From Calliopsis andreniformis (taxonomy: Eukaryota; Arthropoda; Insecta; Hymenoptera; Andrenidae): 64,000 bases of DNA. How positions within the stretch are numbered: position 1 is the stretch's first letter; every line of letters begins with the position of its first letter. This document shows positions 56,377-64,000 of the stretch, piece by piece. Position numbers and translations under genes: made by a program. The stretch lies in contig NW_027480438.1 in assembly GCF_051401765.1 (NCBI RefSeq), forward strand, positions 3,596,001 through 3,660,000, read 5' to 3'. The notes below the pieces were generated by a model. It did not search any database, had not been told where the DNA came from, and saw only the letters and a program-made list of their open reading frames with translations.

Positions 56377-59300
56377 ATGCTCAATCCTCAATCCTCAATC
56401 ATCATTACCCAACACTCAATCCTCATTCCTCAAACCTCAATCCTCAACCTTCAGTCCTCATACTCAATTCTCAATTCTCAATCCTCAATCCTCAATCCTC
56501 AATCTTCAATCCTCAATAATGAATCTCCAATCCTCAATCCTCAATCCTCGATACTCAATCCTCAGGCATCAATCCTCAATCCTCAATCCTCAATCCTCAG
56601 GCATCAATACTCAATCTACAATATTCAACCCACAATCCTTAATCCTCAATCCACAATCCTCAACCTTCAATACTCAATACTCAATCTTCAATCCTCAATC
56701 CTCAATCCTCAATCCTCAATCCTCAATCCTCAATCCTCAATATTCAATCCTCAATACTCAATCTTCAATCATCAATCCTCAATCCTCAATTCTCAGTCGT
56801 CAATCCTCAGTCATCAATCCTCAATCTTCAATACTCAATCGTCAATCCTTAGTCCTCAATCCTCAATCCTCAATCCTCGTTCCTCAAACCTCAATCCTCA
56901 ACCCTCAGTCTTCATCCTCAATCCTCAAACCTCAATCCTCAACCCTCAATATTCAATCATCAATACTCAATCTTCAATCCTCAATCCTCAAACCTCAATC
57001 CTCAATCCTCAATACTCAATCTTCAATCCTCAATCCTCAATCCTCAATACTCAATCCTCAATCTTCAATCCTCAATACTCAATCTTCAATCCTCAATCCT
57101 CAATCCTCAATCCTCAATCCTCAATCTTCAATCCTCAACACTCAATCTTCAATCCTCAATCCTCTATCCTCAATCCTCAATCCTCATTCTTCAACCCTCA
57201 ATACCCAATCCTCAATCTTCAATCCTCAATCCTCAATCCTCAATCCTAATTCCTCAATCCTCATTCTTCAATCCTCAATACCCAATCCTCAATTTCAATC
57301 CTCAATCCTCAATCCTCATTTCTCAATCCTCAATCCTCAACCCTCAGCCCTCATCCTCCATCCTCAATCCTCAATCCACAATCCTCGATCTTCAATCCTC
57401 AATTCTCAATCTTCAACCCTCGATCCTCAATCATCAATCCTCAATCCTCAATCCTCAGGCATCAATACTCAACCTTCAATGCTCAATCCTCAATCCTCAA
57501 TCCTCAATCCTCATTCCCCAAACCTCAGTCCTGATTCCTCAAACCTCAATCCTCAACCCTCAGTCCTCAAACTCAATTCTCAATTCTCAATCCTCAATCC
57601 TCAATCCTCAATCTTCAATCCTCAATAGTCAATCGCCAATCCTCAATCCTCAATCCTCGATCCTCAATCCTCAGGCATCAATACTCAATCTTCAATACTC
57701 AATCCTCAATCCTCAATCCTCAATCCTCAATCCTCAAACCTCAATCCTCAATCGTCAATATTCAATCATCAATACTCAATCTTCGATCCTCAATCCTCAA
57801 TCCTCAATCCTCAATCCTCAATCCTCAATCCTCAATCCTCAATCCTCAATCCTCAATCCTCAATCTACAATCCTCAGCCTTCAATACTCAATAATCAATT
57901 TCCAATCCTAGATCCTCTATCCTCAATCCTCAATCGTCAATCCTCAATCCTCATTCTTCAATCCTCAATATTCAATCATCAATACTCAATCTTCAATCCT
58001 CAATCCTCAATCCTCAATCTTCAATCCTCAATCCTCATTTCTCAATCCTCAATCCTCAGCCCTCAGCCATCATCCTCCATCCTCAGTACACAATACTCTA
58101 TCCTCAATCTTCAATCCTCAATACTCAGCCTTCAATCGTCATTCCTCAATCCTCAATCCTCAATCCTCAACCTTCTATCCTCAACACTCAATCTGCAATC
58201 CTCAATCCTCAAACCTCAATCCTCAATCCTCATTCCTCAATCCTCAATACCCAATCCTCAATCCTCAATCCTCAATCCTCAATTCTCAATCTTCAATCCT
58301 CGATCCTCAATCATCAATCCTCAATCCTCAATCCTCAGGCATCAATACTCAATCTTCAATACTCAATCCTCAACCCTCAATCCTCAATCCTCAACCCTCA
58401 ATCTTCAATCCTCAATCCTCAATCCTCAATCCCAATTCCTCAACCCTCATTCTTCAATCGACAATACCCAATCCTCAATTTCAATCCTCAATCCGCAATC
58501 CTCATTTCTCAATCCTCAATCCTCAGCCCTCAGCCATCATCCTCCATCCTCAGTACACAATACTCTATCCTCAATCTTCAATCCTCAATACTCAGCCTTC
58601 AATCGTCATTCCTCAATCCTCAATCCTCAATCCTCAACCTTCTATCCTCAACACTCAATCTGCAATCCTCAATCCTCAAACCTCAATCCTCAATCCTCAT
58701 TCCTCAATCCTCAATACCCAATCCTCAATCCTCAATCCTCAATCCTCAATTCTCAATCTTCAATCCTCGATCCTCAATCATCAATCCTCAATCCTCAATC
58801 CTCAGGCATCAATACTCAATCTTCAATGCTCAATCCTCAATCCTCAATCATCATTACCCAACACTCAATCCTCATTCCTCAAACCTCAATCCTCAACCTT
58901 CAGTCCTCATACTCAATTCTCAATTCTCAATCCTCAATCCTCAATCCTCAATCTTCAATCCTCAATAATGAATCTCCAATCCTCAATCCTCAATCCTCGA
59001 TACTCAATCCTCAATCCTCAATCCTCAGGCATCAATACTCAATCTACAATATTCAACCCACAATCCTTAATCCTCAATCCACAATCCTCAACTTTCAATA
59101 CTCAATACTCAATCTTCAATCCTCAATCCTCAATCCTCAATCCTCAATCCTCAATCCTCAATCCTCAATATTCAATCCTCAATACTCAATCTTCAATCAT
59201 CAATCCTCAATCCTCAATTCTCAGTCGTCAATCCTCAGTCATCAATCCTCAATCTTCAATACTCAATCGTCAATCCTTAGTCCTCAATCCTCAATCCTCA

Positions 59301-60995
59301 ATCCTCGTTCCTCAAACCTCAATCCTCAACCCTCAGTCTTCATCCTCAATCCTCAAACCTCAATCCTCAACCCTCAATATGCAATCATCAATACTCAATC
59401 TTCAATCCTCAATCCTCAAACCTCAATCCTCAATCCTCAATACTCAATCTTCAATCCTCAATCCTCAATCCTCAATACTCAATCCTCAATCTTCAATCCT
59501 CAATACTCAATCTTCAATCCTCAATCCTCAATCCTCAATCCTCAATCCTCAATCTTCAATCCTCAACACTCAATCTTCAATCCTCAATCCTCAATCCTCA
59601 ATCCTCAATCCTCATTCTTCAACCCTCAATACCCAATCCTCAATCTTCAATCCTCAATCCTCAATCCTCAATCCTAATTCCTCAATCCTCATTCTTCAAT
59701 CCTCAATACCCAATCCTCAATTTCAATCCTCAATCCTCAATCCTCATTTCTCAATCCTCAATCCTCAACCCTCAGCCCTCATCCTCCATCCTCAATCCTC
59801 AATCCACAATCCTCGATCTTCAATCCTCAATTCTCAATCTTCAACCCTCGATCCTCAATCATCAATCCTCAATCCTCAATCCTCAGGCATCAATACTCAA
59901 CCTTCAATGCTCAATCCTCAATCCTCAATCCTCAATCCTCATTCCCCAAACCTCAGTCCTGATTCCTCAAACCTCAATCCTCAACCCTCAGTCCTCATAC
60001 TCAATTCTCAATTCTCAATCCTCAATCCTCAATCCTCAATCTTCAATCCTCAATAGTCAATCGCCAATCCTCAATCCTCAATCCTCGATCCTCAATCCTC
60101 AGGCATCAATACTCAATCTTCAATACTCAATCTTCAATCCTCAATCCTCAATCCTCAATCCTCAAACCTCAATCCTCAATCGTCAATATTCAATCATCAA
60201 TACTCAATCTTCGATCCTCAATCCTCAATCCTCAATCCTCAATCCTCAATCCTCAATCCTCAATCCTCAATCCTCAATCCTCAATCCTCAATCTACAATC
60301 CTCAGCCTTCAATACTCAATAATCAATTTCCAATCCTAGATCCTCTATCCTCAATCCTCAATCGTCAATCCTCAATCCTCATTCTTCAATCCTCAATATT
60401 CAATCATCAATACTCAATCTTCAATCCTCAATCCTCAATCCTCAATCCTCAATCCTCAATCCTCAATATTCAATCATCAATACGCAATCTTCAACCCTCA
60501 ATCTTCAATCCTCAATAGTCAATCTTCAATCCTCAATCCTCATTCTTCTATCCTCAATACCCAACCCTCAATCTTCAATCCTCAATCCTCAATCCTCAAT
60601 CCCAATTCCTCAACCCTCATTCTTCAATCGTCAATACCCAATCCTCAATTTCAATCCTCAATCCGCAATCCTCATTTCTCAATCCTCAATCCTCAGCCCT
60701 CAGCCATCATCCTCCATCCTCAGTACACAATACTCTATCCTCAATCTTCAATCCTCAATACTCAGCCTTCAATCGTCATTCCTCAATCCTCAATCCTCAA
60801 TCCTCAACCTTCTATCCTCAACACTCAATCTGCAATCCTCAATCCTCAAACCTCAATCCTCAATCCTCATTCCTCAATCCTCAATACCCAATCCTCAATC
60901 CTCAATCCTCAATCCTCAATTCTCAATCTTCAATCCTCGATCCTCAATCATCAATCCTCAATCCTCAATCCTCAGGCATCAATACTCAATCTTCA
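56377..60995. repeat. Two tandem 2-kb subunits (12.4-kb copy 2)
   Basis: CATCATTACCCAACACTC subunits begin at 56377 and 58826, with the next at 60996. The steps are 2,449 and 2,170 bp, longer than the 1,982 and 1,941 bp of copy 1. The first is enlarged by a partial extra repeat at about 58.33-58.80 kb. The second lacks a 21-bp piece after CGATACTCAATCC near 59.0 kb (CAGGCATCAATCC missing) and carries extra AATACGCAATCTTC sequence near 60.48 kb. Confidence 0.75.
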
Positions 60996-63900
60996 ATGCT
61001 CAATCCTCAATCCTCAATCATCATTACCCAACACCCAATCCTCATTCCTCAAACCTCAATCCTCAACCTTCAGTCCTCATACTCAATTCTCAATTCTCAA
61101 TCCTCAATCCTCAATCCTCAATCTTCAATCCTCAATAATGAATCTCCAATCCTCAATCCTCAATCCTCGATACTCAATCCTCAGGCATCAATCCTCAATC
61201 CTCAATCCTCAATCCTCAGGCATCAATACTCAATCTACAATATTCAACCCACAATCCTTAATCCTCAATCCACAATCCTCAACCTTCAATACTCAATACT
61301 CAATCTTCAATCCTCAATCCTCAATCCTCAATCCTCAATCCTCAATCCTCAATCCTCAATATTCAATCCTCAATACTCAATCTTCAATCATCAATCCTCA
61401 ATCCTCAATTCTCAGTCGTCAATCCTCAGTCATCAATCCTCAATCTTCAATACTCAATCGTCAATCCTTAGTCCTCAATCCTCAATCCTCAATCCTCGTT
61501 CCTCAAACCTCAATCCTCAACCCTCAGTCTTCATCCTCAATCCTCAAACCTCAATCCTCAACCCTCAATATTCAATCATCAATACTCAATCTTCAATCCT
61601 CAATCCTCAAACCTCAATCCTCAATCCTCATTCTTCAATCCTAAATACCCAATCCTCAATCTTCAATCCGCAATCCTCAATCCTCAATCCTCAATCCTCA
61701 ATCCTCAATCTTCAACCCTGAATCCACAATCCTCAATACTCAATCCTCAATCTTCAATCCTCAATACTCAATCTTCAATCCTCAATCCTCAATCCTCAAC
61801 CCTCAATCCTCAATCTTCAATCCTCAACACTCAATCTTCAATCCTCAATCCTCAATCCTCAATCCTCAATCCTCATTCTTCAATCCTCAATACCCAATCC
61901 TCAATTTCAATCCTCAATCCTCAATCCTCATTTCTCAATCCTCAATCCTCAACCCTCAGCCCTCATCCTCCATCCTCAATCCTCAATCCACAATCCTCGA
62001 TCTTCAATCCTCAATTCTCAATCTTCAATCCTCGATCCTCAATCATCAATCCTCAATCCTCAATCCTCAGGCATCAATACTCAAACTTCAATGCTCAATC
62101 CTCAATCCTCAATCCTCAATCCTCATTCCCCAACCCTCAGTCCTCATTCCTCAAACCTCAATCCTCAACCCTCAGTCCTCATACTCAATTCTCAATTCTC
62201 AATCCTCAATCCTCAATCCTCAATCTTCAATCCTCAATAGTCAATCTCCAATCCTCAATCCTCAATCCTCGATCCTCAATCCTCAGGCATCAATACTCAA
62301 TCTTCAATACTCAATCCTCAATCCTCAATCCTCAATCCTCAATCCTCAAACCTCAATCCTCAATCCTCAATATTCAATCATCAATACTCAATCTTCGATA
62401 CTCAATCCTCAATCCTCAATCCTCAATCCTCAATCCTCAATCCTCAATCCTCAATCCTCAATCCTCAATCCTCAATCCACAATCCTCAGCCTTCAATACT
62501 CAATAATCAATTTCCAATCCTAGATCCTCTATCCTCAATCCTCAATCGTCAATCCTCAATCCTCATTCTTCAATCTTCAATATTCAATCATCAATACTCA
62601 ATCTTCAATCCTCAATCCTCAATCCTCAATCCTCAATCCTCAATCCTCAATATTCAATCATCAATACGCAATCTTCAACCCTCAATCTTCAATCCTCAAT
62701 AGCCAATCTTCAATCCTCAATCCTCAATCCTCAATCCTCAATCCTCAATCCTCAATCCTCAGTTATCAATACTCAATCTACAATATTCAATCCTCAATCC
62801 TTAATCCTCAATCCACAATCCTCAACCTTCAATACTCAATACTCAATCTTCAATCCTCAGACCTCAATCCTCAATCTTCATTCTTCAATCCTAAATACCC
62901 AATCCTCAATCTTCAATCCGCAATCCTCAATCCTCAATCCTCAATACCCAATCCTCAATCTTCAATCCTTAATCCTCAATACTCAATTCTCAATCCTCAA
63001 TCCTTAATCCTCAGACCTCAAACGTCAATATTCAACCCTCAGTCCTCGTCCTCAATCCACAACCCTCAATCCTCAGTCCTCAATATTCAATCATCAATAT
63101 TCAATCTTCTGTCCTCAATCCTCAATCCTCAATCCTCAATCCTCAATCCTCAATCTTCAACCCTGAATCCACAATCCTCAATACTCAATCCTCAATCTTC
63201 AATCCTCAATACTCAATCTTCAATCCTCAATCCTCAATCCTCAATCCTCAATATTCAATCATCAATACTCAATCTTCAAACCTCAATCCTCAATCCTCAA
63301 TTCTCAATCCTCAATCCTCAATCCTCAATCCTCAATCCTCAATCCTCAATCCACAATCCTCAACCTTCTATACTCAATAATCAATCTCCAATCCTAGATC
63401 CTCAATCCTCAATCCTCAATCCTCAATCTTCAACCCTGAATCCTCAATCCTCAATACTCAATACTCAATCTTCAATCCTCGATACTCAATTTCAATCCTC
63501 AATCCTCAATCCTCTATCCTCAATCCTCAATCTTCAACCCTCAACACTCAATCCTCAATCCTCAATCCTCAATCCTCAATCCTCAACCCTCAATCTTCAA
63601 TCCTCATTACTAATCTTCAATCCTCAATCCTCAATCCTCAATCCTCAATCCTCATTCTTCAATCCTCAATACCCAATCCTCAATCTTCAATCCTCAATCC
63701 TCAATCCTAATTCCTCAATCCTCATTCTTCAATCCTCAATACACAATCATCAATTTCAATCCTCAATCCTCAATCCTCATTTCTCAATCCTCAATCCTCA
63801 ACCCTCAGCCCTCATCCTCCATCCTCAATCCTCAATCCTCAATCCTCCATCTTCAATCCTCAATTCTCAATCTTCAATCCTCGATCCTCAATCATCAATC

Positions 63901-64000
63901 CTCTATCCTCAATCCTCAGGCATCAATACTCAATCCTCAATGCTCAATCCTCAATCCTCAATCCTCAATCCTCATTCCCCAACCCTCAATCCTCATTCCT
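60996..64000. repeat. 12.4-kb higher-order repeat, copy 3 (cut by window end)
   Basis: This is the first 3 kb of a third copy. Private markers in order match copy 2: CATCATTACCC at 61019, CAAACTTCAATG at 62082, CAGTTATCAATACTC at 62760, CAAACGTCAATATTC near 63020, TTCTGTCCTC near 63107 (also 50716), and CAATCCTCAATGCTC at 63931. It continues beyond the window. Confidence 0.85.

Larger units (their letters stand above)
48611..60995. repeat. 12.4-kb higher-order repeat, copy 2
   Basis: This copy matches 36124-48610. It lacks 238 bp (34 heptamers) near 52.5 kb, where CAATACTCAATCCGC replaces a longer stretch, and 476 bp (68 heptamers) near 55.1 kb. It gains about 467 bp near 58.3 kb by an extra CAGCCATCATCC-containing piece, and further sequence near 60.4 kb. 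Offset to copy 3 is 12,385 at 48611/60996, 12,378 at 49713/62091, and 12,392 at 50368/62760 and 51548/63940. Confidence 0.85.
1..64000. repeat. Heptanucleotide satellite array, unit TCCTCAA
   Basis: Every part of the window reads as tandem copies of TCCTCAA (- strand TTGAGGA), pure or with one or two substitutions. Both ends of the window lie inside the array, so its true length is unknown. The consensus has no G on the + strand, so C/G skew is almost complete. Recurrent variants sit mostly in the first three bases (TCTTCAA, TACTCAA, TCATCAA, TATTCAA, ACCTCAA, CCCTCAA, TTCTCAA), while the TCAA half is more constant. Occasional 6- or 8-bp units (for example the TTTCAA in TCCTCAATTTCAATCC) shift the phase. 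No transposon, gene or other unrelated sequence interrupts it. Such arrays are typical of eukaryotic heterochromatin; the host lineage cannot be read from this window. Confidence 0.98.

Noticed and set aside
1..64000. Plant-type telomere (TTTAGGG)n or an interstitial telomeric tract
   Set aside because: Unit length is the same, but TTGAGGA differs at two of seven bases and I saw no true TTTAGGG run. A distant origin from a telomere-like repeat cannot be excluded but is not supported.
1..64000. Ribosome binding sites or promoters (AGGA and GGA on the - strand; TCAATATTCAAT-type AT-rich patches)
   Set aside because: AGGA is part of every heptamer on the - strand and AT-rich patches are ordinary TATTCAA variants. 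Neither precedes a believable gene.
1..64000. tRNA, rRNA or structured RNA genes
   Set aside because: The + strand is almost free of G, so stems cannot form. I saw no inverted repeats of useful length.

Overview
The whole 64-kb window is one uninterrupted satellite array. The basic unit is the heptamer TCCTCAA on the + strand (TTGAGGA on the - strand), repeated roughly nine thousand times with point variants such as TCTTCAA, TACTCAA, TCATCAA, TATTCAA, TTCTCAA, ACCTCAA, CCCTCAA, TCCACAA, TCCTTAA and TCCTCAG. I found no protein gene, RNA gene, transposon, CRISPR array or other non-repetitive stretch. Many open frames exist on the + strand, but they are a by-product of the repeat. Seven is not a multiple of three and the unit makes no stop codon, so all three + frames read the same heptapeptide, SSILNPQ. 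The - strand has TGA every 21 nt in each frame and is closed.

A short-unit satellite this long, with nested higher-order repeats, points to a eukaryote and to heterochromatin (pericentromeric, subtelomeric or a sex/B chromosome). I cannot name the lineage from sequence alone.

Layout: (1) 0-3.3 kb holds a 0.9-kb tandem dimer and sequence that recurs at 17 and 27.8 kb. (2) 3.3-15 kb is a domain marked by GACGCTTAGCAC / GACCCTTAGCAC variants. It contains a 438-bp dimer, a duplication spaced about 5.9 kb apart (2.87-5.56 and 8.83-11.55 kb), and a 3.4-kb dimer (10.02-16.7 kb). (3) 15.5-36.7 kb is a ~10-kb block present twice. The initial offset is 10,759 bp, exactly 1,537 heptamers. Each copy contains a near-identical 1,408-bp unit repeated about 2.7 times. 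(4) 36.1-64 kb is a 12.4-kb higher-order repeat: two full copies and the start of a third. Each full copy carries a cluster of ~2-kb subunits and a 363-bp dimer marked by CCCCGG.

Shared private variants give a partial history. The 1,408-bp trimer formed before the 10.76-kb duplication, and the 363-bp dimer before the 12.4-kb duplication. Length differences between homologous blocks are mostly whole numbers of heptamers (7, 21, 238, 476 bp), as expected from in-register slippage or unequal exchange. All block boundaries come from aligning marker variants by eye and are good to tens of bases at best.
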